This document shows positions 28,303 to 38,038 of a stretch of 64,000 nt of DNA, in pieces. Made by a program: the position numbers and the translations under genes. The stretch is from Acidiphilium sp. 37-60-79 (GTDB taxonomy: Bacteria > Pseudomonadota > Alphaproteobacteria > Acetobacterales > Acetobacteraceae). How positions within the stretch are numbered: the stretch's first letter is position 1; the number at the start of each line of letters is the position of its first letter. Below the pieces are notes generated by a model, which was not told where the DNA came from, searched no databases, and saw only the letters and a list, made by a program, of their open reading frames with translations. The stretch lies in the NCBI GenBank assembly GCA_002279355.1, contig NCBV01000019.1, positions 1-64,000 of the forward strand, given 5' to 3'.

Positions 28303-30892
28303 AATTCACAATCCGATCCGGCACATGGATGGTTTTAACAATCGTCACGCCTGCCAGCGCCTGCGCAATTTTTGGCTCAGCCAGGGCCGCTTGCGTCGCC
28401 GTTGGCGCATCAGCGCCGATCGGCAATTCGATCGCTGCGCGCAATTTTCCCATAATTTGCACGCCAATGGTCACCCGATCGCGCCGCACCAAGTCAGGAT
28501 CGGCAACCAGCCAAGGCAAATTCGCCACCAAGCCAGCCCCCGGCTCCAACAGCGCGTGGGCGGTCTCAGCCACATGCGGGATAATCGGCGCGGCCAGCCG
28601 GATCAGCGCAATAACCGCCTCACGCCTAGCAGCGCCGATACCAAGCGAATTATTGCCGTCAGTGTCGCTAATCGCATTGCCCAATTCATAGAGCCGCGCA
28701 ATCGCAACATTGAACGCAAACCCGTCAATCGCCTCGCTCACCCCGGCAATCGCCCGGTGCGTCGCTTGCCGCAAGGCGCGCGCATCGCCCGCCACCTGCT
28801 CCAAAGCGGTCGGATCATGCGGCTCGGCGGCGATCATCCGGGCAAGCCGATACACGCGCTGCACAAATCGGAACGCGCCTTGCGCGCCCGCCTCGGTCCA
28901 TTCCACATCGCGCTCCGGCGGATTATCCGACAGGGTAAACCAGCGCGCCGCATCCGCCCCAAATCGCTCGATCACCACGGCCGGATCAACCGTGTTGCGC
29001 TTGGATTTCGACATTTTCTCGTTCGGGCCAATAATCACGCGCTCACCCTGATGGGTCGCGCTGCCATCGGCATGGCGGGTCACCTCATCGGGATAAAGCC
29101 AACGCCCATCCTCGGTGCGATAGCTTTCATGCGTCACCATCCCTTGGGTGAACAGACCGGCAAACGGCTCTTCCACACCAATATGACCGAGCTGGTGCAG
29201 CGCCCGGGTAAAAAACCGCGCATAGAGCAAATGCAAAATCGCATGCTCGATGCCGCCAATATATTGATCGACGGGCATCCAATGCTTGGTCGCCGCCACA
29301 TCCGTCGGCGTCGTCGCGCGGGGCGCACAAAACCGGGCAAAATACCAGGAACTATCAACGAACGTGTCGAACGTGTCGGTCTCGCGCGTTGCTGCGCCAC
29401 CGCATTGCGGGCAATGCACATGCTTCCAAGTCGGGTGATGATCCAGCGCATTGCCGGGCCGATCAAACGGCAAATCATCCGGCAGCCGGACCGGCAAATC
29501 ACGCTCAGGCACCGGCACAGCGCCGCAAACCTCGCAATGGATCACCGGGATCGGGCAACCCCAAGCCCGTTGCCGGGAAACACCCCAATCGCGCAACCGC
29601 CAATTCACCACGCCCTGGCCAATGCCGCGTTCCTCCAACGCCGCTATGACTTGCCGCTTGGCCGCCGCCACATCCAGCCCGGAGAGAAAATCTGAATTGA
29701 TGATCACGCCATCGCCGGTCAGCGCCACATCACCAATCTCCGGCGCCGCCTCGCCCTTCGGCGCCACCACGGCGGTCACGCTGAGCTGATATTTTCGGGC
29801 GAAATCCAAATCGCGCTGGTCATGCGCCGGACAGCCAAAAATCGCCCCCGTCCCATAATCCATCAGCACAAAATTCGCGATCCAAACCGGGTAACTCGCC
29901 TCGGTAAACGGGTGCTTGACCCGCAAACCGGTATCAAACCCGCGCTTCTCCGCCGCCTCAATCGCCGCTTCGGAAGTGCCACTGCTCTGACATTCGGCAA
30001 TGAACGCCGCCGCTTCACTGTTCTGCGCCGCCACCGCCAGCGCCAGCGGATGATCGGGCGCGATCGCCAGAAAACTCATCCCAAACAACGTATCAGGCCG
30101 CGTCGTATAAACCTTAACCGCGTCATGCCCCGCAACCGGCGCCGTCAGCGAAAATTCGACATTCGCGCCCTCGCTGCGCCCAATCCAGTTGCGCTGCATG
30201 GTGCGCACCCGCTCCGGCCAGCGCTCCAGCGTGTCCAACCCGGCCAATAAATCCTCGGCAAAGGCGGTGATCTTGAAAAACCACTGGCGCAATTTGCGCT
30301 TTTCCACCAACGCGCCGGATTTCCAGCCGCGCCCGTCAATCACCTGCTCATTGGCCAGCACGGTCATATCGACCGGGTCCCAATTCACCGCCGATTCGCG
30401 CCGATAAGCGAGGCCCGCACGCCAAAATTCCAGAAAAATCTTTTGCTGCTGCCCGTAATAGTCAGGATCACAGGTGGCGAACTCGCGGGCCCAGTCAAAT
30501 GACAGCCCCACCTGCTTCAAATCATCGCGCATCGCCGCAATATTCTGCCGCGTCCATTGCGCCGGATCGACACCGCGCTCCCGCGCAGCATTTTCTGCCG
30601 GTAAGCCAAACGCATCCCACCCCATCGGGTGCAGTACATCATAGCCCTGCGCCCGCCGGGCGCGGGCGATCACATCGCCAATCGCATAATTACGCACATG
30701 CCCGATATGAATTTTTCCCGATGGATAGGGAAACATTTCCAACACATAGCATTTCGGCTTTTCGCCCTTTGGCTGATCAGCGGTGGTAAAACACCCCGCC
30801 TGCGCCCATGCCGCCTGCCAATGCGGCTCGGCCGCCCGAAAATCATAACCATCCTCAAGGGCCCCAACCGGGCGGGTCGGCAAATCAGCCAT
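28286..30892 (-). CDS. leuS: leucyl-tRNA synthetase
   Basis: 868 residues. HIGH motif at 62-65 ([19 protein letters not shown]), class I editing domain with [12 protein letters not shown], zinc-ribbon-like CEVCG and CPQCGG, KMSKS motif [11 protein letters not shown] near ~625, C-terminal anticodon and tail region. The open frame reaches 30979, but [18 protein letters not shown] at 30892 is preceded by the end of the DUF3576 gene (overlap of 8 bases) and is the sensible start. Second gene of an operon DUF3576-leuS-lptE-holA. Confidence 0.96.
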   Translation of the reverse strand: MADLPTRPVGALEDGYDFRAAEPHWQAAWAQAGCFTTADQPKGEKPKCYVLEMFPYPSGKIHIGHVRNYAIGDVIARARRAQGYDVLHPMGWDAFGLPAENAARERGVDPAQWTRQNIAAMRDDLKQVGLSFDWAREFATCDPDYYGQQQKIFLEFWRAGLAYRRESAVNWDPVDMTVLANEQVIDGRGWKSGALVEKRKLRQWFFKITAFAEDLLAGLDTLERWPERVRTMQRNWIGRSEGANVEFSLTAPVAGHDAVKVYTTRPDTLFGMSFLAIAPDHPLALAVAAQNSEAAAFIAECQSSGTSEAAIEAAEKRGFDTGLRVKHPFTEASYPVWIANFVLMDYGTGAIFGCPAHDQRDLDFARKYQLSVTAVVAPKGEAAPEIGDVALTGDGVIINSDFLSGLDVAAAKRQVIAALEERGIGQGVVNWRLRDWGVSRQRAWGCPIPVIHCEVCGAVPVPERDLPVRLPDDLPFDRPGNALDHHPTWKHVHCPQCGGAATRETDTFDTFVDSSWYFARFCAPRATTPTDVAATKHWMPVDQYIGGIEHAILHLLYARFFTRALHQLGHIGVEEPFAGLFTQGMVTHESYRTEDGRWLYPDEVTRHADGSATHQGERVIIGPNEKMSKSKRNTVDPAVVIERFGADAARWFTLSDNPPERDVEWTEAGAQGAFRFVQRVYRLARMIAAEPHDPTALEQVAGDARALRQATHRAIAGVSEAIDGFAFNVAIARLYELGNAISDTDGNNSLGIGAARREAVIALIRLAAPIIPHVAETAHALLEPGAGLVANLPWLVADPDLVRRDRVTIGVQIMGKLRAAIELPIGADAPTATQAALAEPKIAQALAGVTIVKTIHVPDRIVNFVVRS

Positions 30893-31436
30893 TGATTTGG
30901 CTGCCGCCCTTGAGCTGTGCGGCGCGGGCGAGAATGCGGTCCTCAAGGCCATGCGCGGTCGCCGGATCAACCGGCGCATCCACCCAGCCCGCGCCCGAAC
31001 GCACTTGACGGAACACCGAGACTTTCAAATTATTCGCCGCCAAGCTTTTGCCCAGCACATAGGCCGTCGCTTTGAACCGCTCATTGGCGCTTCCCGGTGG
31101 TGAATACCAGTCGGTGATAATCACCCCCGCGAATGGATCAGCCGAAGCAAGCGGCATGAAGCTCAACGTATCCAGCGACGCCCGCCACAAATATGCATTG
31201 ACAGCAACGCCAGTCGCCCGCGCGCCGCCATTGCCTTTGCCAAAGGTAAACAAATTGCTGAACCCGCTGCTGCCAGTGCCCTGCATTTGGCTTGGCACCC
31301 GATAGGTTTGCATATTGGGCAAGTTGGGCTGTTTGGCATTGCTGCAGGCGGCCAAAGCGAGCACGCAGCTCGCGGCGATCATAGGCGCGGTGGCGCGCCG
31401 GGCGATGGTCAGGTGAGAGAATGGGTGAGTGCGCAC
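30885..31436 (-). CDS. DUF3576 family lipoprotein
   Basis: 183 residues. Signal peptide with lipobox LAAC (cysteine at ~31) and the conserved domain: [33 protein letters not shown] and [27 protein letters not shown]3576 proteins are found next to leuS in alphaproteobacteria. Function unknown; likely anchored to the outer membrane by lipid. First gene of the operon that continues with leuS. Confidence 0.85.
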   Translation of the reverse strand: MRTHPFSHLTIARRATAPMIAASCVLALAACSNAKQPNLPNMQTYRVPSQMQGTGSSGFSNLFTFGKGNGGARATGVAVNAYLWRASLDTLSFMPLASADPFAGVIITDWYSPPGSANERFKATAYVLGKSLAANNLKVSVFRQVRSGAGWVDAPVDPATAHGLEDRILARAAQLKGGSQING

Positions 31437-31557
31437 TTTGGTCTCCGCTAGGCGAGCCGGATGATCCGGACAAACACATGCAGCTGTTTAACCGTGTGAT
31501 CGCTGAACGCCAAGAGCAGCCGCGTCGATTGCGGCATGCCTGTCACAAATGAGCACG

Positions 31558-31586
31558 AAAAAGGGTGGCAGATTGCTCTGCCACCC
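31558..31586 (-). terminator. intrinsic terminator after the porin gene
   Basis: On the minus strand GGGTGGCAGA-GCAA-TCTGCCACCC (10 bp stem) is followed by TTTTT. It lies 30 bases beyond the porin stop codon and should end the porin transcript. Confidence 0.88.
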
Positions 31587-31615
31587 CGGTTCGTCAACCG
31601 ATCCGAAGGATCAGC

Positions 31616-32938
31616 TTACCATTTCAACTGCGCACCAGCGCTGATCGCCTGCGACTGGACGTTGTTGCCAATGGCCTTGCCGGTGGCAGCGCCGGTATCG
31701 GCAAGGTTCACGCCATGTTGGTGACGGTGACCATACAAATAGGTCGCGTAGACACCGAAATGCGGGGACAGAGCGTAGTTCGCGCCGACATCGAAGCCAT
31801 AATCATTCTCGGTGCGCCCAGCGCCATTACCCGGCAGATAAGCACCGGCGGCCTGATCGTCAAAATATTGCGCGCCAATCGTGGCCGGGCCCATCGTGTA
31901 GATGCCGGTCACTTCATAGAACATCGCATCGCGCTGGCCAGGCAGAACAAAAGTATAGCCGTTGTTCACTTGACCCGACTTGAAGTTACCGCCGAGCAGG
32001 AAGCCGCCGAAGGTCACCTGAGCCGAGAGCTGATCAACCCGGAGACCCTTATAGCCGGTTTCAGCCGTGCGTGCGCCGGTTTGCGGCGAAACGATCGTCT
32101 CGAGCGCGGAACCGCTGCTGTTGCCAATCGGCGACGCCATCAAATAAGCCGCGCTGACCTTATAGCCGAGAGCCCCGGCTTTGCCGGTATATTCGGCCGC
32201 TGCACCCAGCGTGTTCTTACGACGCCCGTTGCCTGCACCACCCGGCGCGCTGGCCAAGGTGCCGCAATTCACGCCCGGCACACCGCAAGATTCGCCTTCC
32301 TTGAAGCCATTCGAGTTCGGCTCGAAATCAAAGCCAACCTGGAAACCAGCAATATCGGGCGAAAGATAAACGATCTTATTGGTGGTGTAGAGCGCACCCG
32401 AAACCGAGAACAGGCCCCTCGGTGCCGCATTGCCCGGAACCGCCGCGCCAACGCCGCCGTCCGAATTCCACTCATTGCCGTCACCGTAATTGTAATATTC
32501 ACCGGTGGTCAGCAAATCCCAGGTGCCGTCGGTCTGACCAAAGCGCACATAACCCGATTGCTTGGTGCCGACATAGGCATAAGCGCGACGGATAACGAGC
32601 GACTCAACGCCGCCGCCGCCCTCGTGAATCCCTACGCCCGCATTGGTGTACGCGGTCCGCAGCTCAGAAGCGACACCATATTGCAGGCCGCCTTCAGTGG
32701 TCCCGTCAAAACCCGGATACAGGCGCAGGAAGCCGGTCATCCCAATCGGGTTCAGCTTATAGCCATTCACGCTATTGATCGACGAACCAATGTCGTTGAC
32801 CTGGTCATTCAACAGCCCGTTCAGGTGCACAACAATCGTGCCTGGTGCGGGCGCCTTGGCCGCTTGCGCATGAGCCACGCCCGAAGCGGCGGCCATCATG
32901 CTAAGCGACGCAACCGTCGCCAAAAGATACTTGCGCAT
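31616..32938 (-). CDS. porin
   Basis: 440 residues with a cleavable signal peptide (MRKYLLATVASLSMMAAASGVAHA). The mature part has alternating beta-strand segments, many Gly, Asn and Tyr, short turns and a constriction-loop-like region with YYNYGDGNEWNSDGG, ending in SAGAQLKW (an aromatic end, Trp in place of the usual Phe). It should form a general diffusion porin in the outer membrane, of the type abundant in Acetobacteraceae. Monocistronic, with its own strong terminator; the upstream 175 bases must hold its promoter. Confidence 0.85.
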   Translation of the reverse strand: MRKYLLATVASLSMMAAASGVAHAQAAKAPAPGTIVVHLNGLLNDQVNDIGSSINSVNGYKLNPIGMTGFLRLYPGFDGTTEGGLQYGVASELRTAYTNAGVGIHEGGGGVESLVIRRAYAYVGTKQSGYVRFGQTDGTWDLLTTGEYYNYGDGNEWNSDGGVGAAVPGNAAPRGLFSVSGALYTTNKIVYLSPDIAGFQVGFDFEPNSNGFKEGESCGVPGVNCGTLASAPGGAGNGRRKNTLGAAAEYTGKAGALGYKVSAAYLMASPIGNSSGSALETIVSPQTGARTAETGYKGLRVDQLSAQVTFGGFLLGGNFKSGQVNNGYTFVLPGQRDAMFYEVTGIYTMGPATIGAQYFDDQAAGAYLPGNGAGRTENDYGFDVGANYALSPHFGVYATYLYGHRHQHGVNLADTGAATGKAIGNNVQSQAISAGAQLKW

Positions 32939-33112
32939 TCGAATCCCCTTTGTGTCGTTACCGGCAAACCCGGCTAAAAGCCCCGTGACGATCGTTCGTC
33001 GTATTCACAACTTGTCGATCATTGGCGTCGCGGTTGGTGGATTAACAGCAAATCCGTGGTAACGCGCAACCACATAGACCGGTAATTTCGGGGTTTTTGA
33101 ACTAATGTTGTT

Positions 33113-33709
33113 TTAACGACACAGTCTGCCACCGCCTATTGCCAGCGCACCAATCGCCCCTGCGCCGCCGCAAAATTGGCCGAGCCGACGCAATACGTGC
33201 CCCTGAACCCCACCCAGCGCCAAAACCGGCACCCGGCTTGAGCGCGCTAATAACCGCCAACGCAAAGGCCCAAGCCCGCTTTGCCCAGGATGGCTGGCCG
33301 ATTCCAGCACCGGCGACAGAAATATAATATCCGCCCCACCCCGTACCGCCCGGCGCAACTCAACGCCATTATGCGCAGAAGCAGTAACCCAGCCATGCCG
33401 CTGTCGCATAACCTGGCCCCGTCCGCCGCGCCAATGCACGCCGACCCCTGTCGGCGCGGCGAGGGTGCCAGCCACCACCAGAGCAATCCGCCGGGCGCGG
33501 CACAGCCTGATCACCTGAGCCAGCAGCGTCGCACGCGCCGGATCATCATCATGGCGAAACACCACGCCGCTGATATCGCGGGGTAGCCGCGCAATCGCCG
33601 GTAGCGGGTCCGGCAGCCGCCGAAAATCGGTCAATAACCATAAGGTCGGGTGCGCGCAGCGTTTCCGCCGCTTGACCGCCCGCGCATCCGCAATCACCCT
33701 CTGATCCAT
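33113..33709 (-). CDS. thiamine phosphate synthase/TenI-like protein
   Basis: 198 residues if started at MDQRVIADAR (33709). The fold cues are those of the ThiE/TenI TIM barrel: LWLLTDFRRLPD, VVFRHDDDP, GVHWRGG, ASAHNGVELRRAVRGGADIIFLSPVLESASHPGQ, VPVLALGGV. Catalytic residues of true ThiE are only partly recognisable, so it may be a TenI-like regulator or an isomerase. The frame is open to 33964, but this would overlap the divergent YggS gene. The two genes share a CATG: the ATG on each strand overlaps by two bases. Confidence 0.7.
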   Translation of the reverse strand: MDQRVIADARAVKRRKRCAHPTLWLLTDFRRLPDPLPAIARLPRDISGVVFRHDDDPARATLLAQVIRLCRARRIALVVAGTLAAPTGVGVHWRGGRGQVMRQRHGWVTASAHNGVELRRAVRGGADIIFLSPVLESASHPGQSGLGPLRWRLLARSSRVPVLALGGVQGHVLRRLGQFCGGAGAIGALAIGGGRLCR

Positions 33710-34385
33710 GAATAATCCCGCTCCCATCGCCGCCTCTCTCGCCGCTCTGCGCGCCCGCATCGCCGCCGCAGCGCCCGGCCGCGCTGTAACCCTAATCGCC
33801 GTCTCGAAAACCCAACCCAGCGCCGCCATCATCGAGGCGCTCGCCGCCGGGCAGTTGGTGTTCGGCGAAAACCGGGTGCAGGAGGCCGCAACCAAATTCC
33901 CCGATTTGCGCATCACCCATCCCGATATCGATCTACACTGTATCGGCGCCCTGCAATCCAACAAGGCCCGCGATGCGGTATTGCTGTTCGATCAAATCGA
34001 ATCGCTCGATCGCCCCAAGCTGGCAGACGCACTGGCCGAGGCCGCTGACCGCGAAGGCACGCTGCCTTATTTATTGGTCCAAGTGAATATCGGCGATGAA
34101 CCCCAAAAGGCCGGAATCGCCCGCGCTGACGCGGATAATTTCATCACCGCCATGCGGGCCCGCTTCGGGGAAAAACTGCACGGCCTCATGGCCATCCCGC
34201 CCGTCGGCCATGACCCAAAACCCTATTTTCGCGATTTGGTGGCGATGGCCGACCATCATGGATTACCGATCCGCTCGATTGGCATGTCCGATGATTTTGA
34301 GGTCGCGATTGAGTGCGGCGCAACCCAAGTGCGAATCGGCTCAGCCCTGTTCGGCGCCCGCGCGCCGATCATCAATAGCCCTTGA
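33708..34385 (+). CDS. YggS family pyridoxal-phosphate homeostasis protein
   Basis: 225 residues. LIAVSKTQPSAAIIEAL with the PLP lysine (Lys ~36), FGENRVQEAATKF, LHCIGALQSNKARDAVLLFD, LVQVNIGDEPQKAGI, and GMSDDFEVAIECGATQVRIGSALFG near the end. Family members bind and buffer PLP in the cytoplasm. The start codon overlaps that of the divergent TenI-like gene. The end overlaps the convergent hydroxyacid dehydrogenase by 14 bases. Confidence 0.92.
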   Translation: MNNPAPIAASLAALRARIAAAAPGRAVTLIAVSKTQPSAAIIEALAAGQLVFGENRVQEAATKFPDLRITHPDIDLHCIGALQSNKARDAVLLFDQIESLDRPKLADALAEAADREGTLPYLLVQVNIGDEPQKAGIARADADNFITAMRARFGEKLHGLMAIPPVGHDPKPYFRDLVAMADHHGLPIRSIGMSDDFEVAIECGATQVRIGSALFGARAPIINSP

Positions 34386-35352
34386 CCCGATCCACCAGCG
34401 TCGGCGGCACGCGCCCTTGCGCAATGGCGCGTAAATTCTCGAAAAACAACGCCAAGGTCGCGGCGTTATAGCGCAGCGGATCATCCGATGAGATATGCGG
34501 CGTGATCATCAGGTTCGGCGCGTCCCAAATCGGATCATCCGCCGGGATCGGCTCGCGGGCAAACACATCAAGCACCGCCCCGGCCAATCGCCCCGCCCGC
34601 AGCGCTTCAATCAGCGCCGGCTGATCAATCAACCCGCCCCGCCCGATATTAATCACCCCCGCCCGCTCGGGCAGCAGCGAAATCCGCCATGCATCAAGCA
34701 GATTGCGCGTCGCCTCCGTGAGCGGACAAGCGAGCAGCAAAAAATCAGTCTCGGGCAACACCCGATCCAGCTGATCGATCGTCTTGGTCTCATCGCAATC
34801 TGGATGCGGCGCATTGCCATGCCGAATACCGGTTACATGAACGCCAAATTGCCGCGCCCGCCGCGCTGCCCCACCCCCCAAACCGCCAACCCCCACAATG
34901 GTCGCGCGCTTGCCCGCAACGATACTGGAGGTCAGCCTTTCCCATTTTTTTGCCCGCTGGTTGCTGGCAAAGCGCGGCATATAGGTGGCCAGCATGAGCA
35001 TGGCCATGATCGAAAATTCACCGGCGCGGTCGGCATGCACGCCGCGATTATTCAGCAGCAAGGCCGTTTTGGGAATCCGGTCGAACGGTGCCAGCGCGTC
35101 CATCCCGGCCCCGGTTGACTGGATCAGCCGCAGATGCGGTGCCAGGCTCAGATCAAGTTTGCGGATCGTATGCGGTCCGGCAATCAGCGCTTCAATCATC
35201 GGCGCTTGCTCAACAAACTCCTCAATCGTCGTGCCGAACGTCACCTGATGCCCCGCACCAATCGGCCCCGCTTCCTGTGCTGCGCCAGCAAACTCGTCAC
35301 GCGTAATCGGGCTAAAGGGTGAGTCAGCAAGCTCGTGAATATGGATACGCAT
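34372..35352 (-). CDS. D-2-hydroxyacid dehydrogenase
   Basis: 326 residues. NAD-binding region VGVGGLGGGAARRARQFG, catalytic Arg in NIGRGGLIDQPALIEAL, Glu region in DVFAREPIPADDPIWDAP, and His in TPHISSDDP. It reduces a 2-oxoacid such as glyoxylate or hydroxypyruvate (or the reverse). The extreme N-terminus is unusual (MRIHIHELADSPFSP). No ACT domain, so not SerA. Substrate unknown. Convergent with YggS. Confidence 0.85.
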   Translation of the reverse strand: MRIHIHELADSPFSPITRDEFAGAAQEAGPIGAGHQVTFGTTIEEFVEQAPMIEALIAGPHTIRKLDLSLAPHLRLIQSTGAGMDALAPFDRIPKTALLLNNRGVHADRAGEFSIMAMLMLATYMPRFASNQRAKKWERLTSSIVAGKRATIVGVGGLGGGAARRARQFGVHVTGIRHGNAPHPDCDETKTIDQLDRVLPETDFLLLACPLTEATRNLLDAWRISLLPERAGVINIGRGGLIDQPALIEALRAGRLAGAVLDVFAREPIPADDPIWDAPNLMITPHISSDDPLRYNAATLALFFENLRAIAQGRVPPTLVDRVKGY

Positions 35353-35381
35353 CCTGGTCCGCTCCTTGTTACCCGCGCCGC

Positions 35382-36656
35382 TTATCCTGCGCGATGCAGG
35401 CCGAAATGGATCAACCCAAACAAGATCAACCCGATCAAGAACCCAACCAAGGTGCCGTTCATCCGAATGAATTGCAAATCGCGCCCCACCCGCAATTCCA
35501 ATTTATCGGTGATCGTCGCGGCATCCCAATTGCCCACCACCCGGGCGATAAATCCAGCGATCTCCGCTTGCGCCGCCGGTAACAAACGAGCCACCACCGC
35601 CCCCGCCGCACTCGAAATGCGCGCCCGTGCCGTCGGGTCCTCGGCGAGCACCAAACCCAAATTACCCAGCGCATTCTGCACCAAGGCCGCCGAATGCCCG
35701 TTCGGCCTGACCGCATCGGCCGCAATAGCATCGCGCAGCCGCTGCCAAACATCCGCCCCCCAGGCGCGCACGCTCTCATGCGTCGCCATCCGGCGCAGCG
35801 CCGCCCCCAACTCCGCCGCCCGATCCGGGTCATCGGTCAGCCGCGCAATTTCCCGATGCACCCATTCATCGAACGCGGCGCGCAATTCTGATCCGTCCGG
35901 ACCGACCCGATCCAACTCAATATTCAGCGCCGCCACTACCTTGCTCGCGACATTGGCGCCAACCGCCCAACCCACCAGCACGCCGCCTTGCTCGCGCACA
36001 CGATCACGCACGATCAACTTCAAATCCGCCTCGCGGGCCCGCAAAATCTCCCGCAATTGGCCCAGCACAAAGCTGAACACCTCCTGATGGCGCCCGCTTT
36101 CCACCAGCGCGCCCAGCGCGCGCGCCACCACCCGTCCCGCCGCCGGTCCAGCGGCAAAGCGGGGCAATAATCGGCCGATTAAGCGCTTGGCACGCCCATC
36201 CTCAATCGATTGCAACAACCGCGGCAATGATTCCGCAATGGCCCGCGCCATCGGCTGCGCCAATGCCGGGTCCGCCAGAAATTTTCCCAATAAATGCGGC
36301 ACATCCAGCCCCGCCAGAAACCGCGCAACATCAGCCTCGGTGAACACATGATTCGCCACAAACCGACCCAGCGCCGCGCCGAGCCGTTCCTTTTGCGCGG
36401 GCAAAATGGCGGTATGAGGGATCGGCAAGCCGAGCGGATGCCGAAATAAGGCTGTCACCGCGAACCAATCGGCAATCCCGCCAATCAACCCGGCCTTGGC
36501 GGCATCGCGCAGGGCCAAGCTGGCCACAGTATCAGGCAGCGCATAGCCCAGCACCGTCAGCCCGGCCATCAACACCAACAATCCCGTCGCCACCGCCCGA
36601 TAGCGCGCCAGCGTTCGCCGGAGCGGCGCTTCCGGATCAATGTCACCTTCATCCAT
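35382..36656 (-). CDS. DUF445 family membrane protein
   Basis: About 424 residues. One N-terminal hydrophobic helix (~20-45), then GLIGGIADWFAVTALFRHPLGLPIPHTAILP, the DUF445 hallmark, and a second helix at the C-terminus (LVGFLIGLILFGLIHFGL). The middle is a long alpha-helical domain. Function unknown; these proteins lie in the inner membrane. The in-frame upstream reading to 36707 adds a low-complexity stretch; MDEGDIDPEAPLRR at 36656 is the first convincing start. Divergent from the MBL hydrolase. Confidence 0.85.
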   Translation of the reverse strand: MDEGDIDPEAPLRRTLARYRAVATGLLVLMAGLTVLGYALPDTVASLALRDAAKAGLIGGIADWFAVTALFRHPLGLPIPHTAILPAQKERLGAALGRFVANHVFTEADVARFLAGLDVPHLLGKFLADPALAQPMARAIAESLPRLLQSIEDGRAKRLIGRLLPRFAAGPAAGRVVARALGALVESGRHQEVFSFVLGQLREILRAREADLKLIVRDRVREQGGVLVGWAVGANVASKVVAALNIELDRVGPDGSELRAAFDEWVHREIARLTDDPDRAAELGAALRRMATHESVRAWGADVWQRLRDAIAADAVRPNGHSAALVQNALGNLGLVLAEDPTARARISSAAGAVVARLLPAAQAEIAGFIARVVGNWDAATITDKLELRVGRDLQFIRMNGTLVGFLIGLILFGLIHFGLHRAG

Positions 36657-36748
36657 GATCCGGATGTGGCGCAGCGCAGGCGGCGCGGCAAGTGCCCAGC
36701 CGCGCATCCGCCCTTGCCGATAGCGGCTTATCCCCTTAGTCAGTCGTC

Positions 36749-37585
36749 ATGCCCTTTTTGACCGAAGATGAACCGCCCCGCGGCGTGCCGCTTGATGTCA
36801 TCCCAGGGGTGCGCCGATTAGTTGCCCGCAATCCCGGTGTGATGACCTATCACGGCACCAACACCTATCTCATTACCCATGAAGATGGCCTCACCATCCT
36901 CGATCCCGGCCCCGATGACGCGCAGCATGTGCAAGACATCCTCAATGCGGCGGGCGATGAACCGATTCGCCGGATTTTGCTGTCGCACACCCATCACGAT
37001 CATCGCGGCGCCACCGCCGCCCTGCAAGCCGCCACCAGCGCGCCGACTTACGGATTTTTCCGCTCAGCCTCGCCCCTATTCACCCCGGATATCCCGCTGC
37101 ATAACGGCGATGCACCGGCTGGGTTGACCGCGCTGCACACGCCCGGCCATGCCAGCGATCACCTTGCCTATATCTGGAACGCACCCGGCACCGGCATGGT
37201 GCTGTTCAGCGCCGATCATGTGATGTCCTGGTCATCCTCGATCGTGAACCCGCCGGATGGCGACATGCAGGCCTATTACGCAAGCCTCAATCTGCTGCTG
37301 GCGCGCGAGGATGTGGCCTATCTGCCCGGTCATGGCCCGGCGCTCTGGCAGCCGCGCGATCTCGTGGCCGAAATGCTGGCCCATCGCCATCGGCGGGAGG
37401 CCGCGATTCTCGACGCGCTACGTGCCCAGTCCGCAACCATCCCCGATCTGGCGGCAAAGCTTTACGCCAAACAGCATCCCATGTTGAAAATGGCCGCCGA
37501 ACGAAATGTCCTGGCACATTTGCTCAAGCTCCAAATCGAGGCCATGGCCATCGAAAACAACGGACTCTGGTCCGCCGCAAATTGA
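36749..37585 (+). CDS. MBL fold metallo-hydrolase
   Basis: 278 residues. Metal-binding motif LLSHTHHDHRGATAAL near residue 78, further His in HTPGHASDHLAYI and Asp in FSADHVMSW, then LPGHGPALWQPRDLV and a C-terminal helical part with HLLKLQIEAM. Similar to LACTB2-like hydrolases (the human endonuclease-like relative) and other MBL proteins. Substrate unknown. Stands alone between DUF445 and a small secreted protein. Confidence 0.88.
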   Translation: MPFLTEDEPPRGVPLDVIPGVRRLVARNPGVMTYHGTNTYLITHEDGLTILDPGPDDAQHVQDILNAAGDEPIRRILLSHTHHDHRGATAALQAATSAPTYGFFRSASPLFTPDIPLHNGDAPAGLTALHTPGHASDHLAYIWNAPGTGMVLFSADHVMSWSSSIVNPPDGDMQAYYASLNLLLAREDVAYLPGHGPALWQPRDLVAEMLAHRHRREAAILDALRAQSATIPDLAAKLYAKQHPMLKMAAERNVLAHLLKLQIEAMAIENNGLWSAAN

Positions 37586-37691
37586 CCCTATCGACCGTTG
37601 ATCAGCGCCTGATCCAACGGTGATCACAAAGACGTGACAGTTCGTTACGATCATGCTACGCGTTGCGGATCATCATCAGGAGCCAATATCC

Positions 37692-37973
37692 ATGACAAAA
37701 CCAATTTTTCTCCGTGCCGCTCTGGCTTTGGCTCTGCTCGGCGGCTTCGCCGGCCAAGCCCAAGCGGTCGGCTGTGTTTCCGGCGCGGTTGTCGGCGCCA
37801 TCGCGGGACATGAGGCGCATCATCATGCGATCCTCGGTGCCATCGGCGGCTGCATTGCCGGTCACGAACTTGCCGTGCACGAGAAAAAAATGGCGGAAAA
37901 GAAAAAACTCACCGCCGAACAGCTTAATGCTCAACAGCTTCAACAAATCCAAGAGCAAAAAAAGTCACAGTAA
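37692..37973 (+). CDS. small secreted glycine-zipper protein
   Basis: 93 residues. Signal peptide (LRAALALALLGGFAGQAQA), then GCVSGAVVGAIAGHEAHHHAILGAIGGCIAGHEL, a glycine-zipper-like repeat with His clusters and two Cys, and a charged Lys/Gln tail (KKLTAEQLNAQQLQQIQ). An AGGAG ribosome-binding site precedes the ATG at 37692; the frame is open to 37653 without features. It should sit in the periplasm or outer membrane; function unknown. A perfect 13-base-pair hairpin follows. Confidence 0.6.
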   Translation: MTKPIFLRAALALALLGGFAGQAQAVGCVSGAVVGAIAGHEAHHHAILGAIGGCIAGHELAVHEKKMAEKKKLTAEQLNAQQLQQIQEQKKSQ

Positions 37974-37985
37974 CCGCCCAAAACA

Positions 37986-38017
37986 AATACGGCCAACCTT
38001 ATGGGGTTGGCCGTATT
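37986..38017. terminator. hairpin between convergent small gene and rpoH
   Basis: AATACGGCCAACC pairs perfectly with GGTTGGCCGTATT around TTATGG. It lies between the small glycine-zipper gene and the convergent rpoH. The A/T ends make it usable in both directions. Confidence 0.75.
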
Positions 38018-38038
38018 ATATTCACAAAGCCGTCAGCT

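Noticed and set aside
33710-33964. Upstream extension of the TenI-like frame
   Set aside because: It would overlap the YggS gene by over 250 bases and has no conserved residues.
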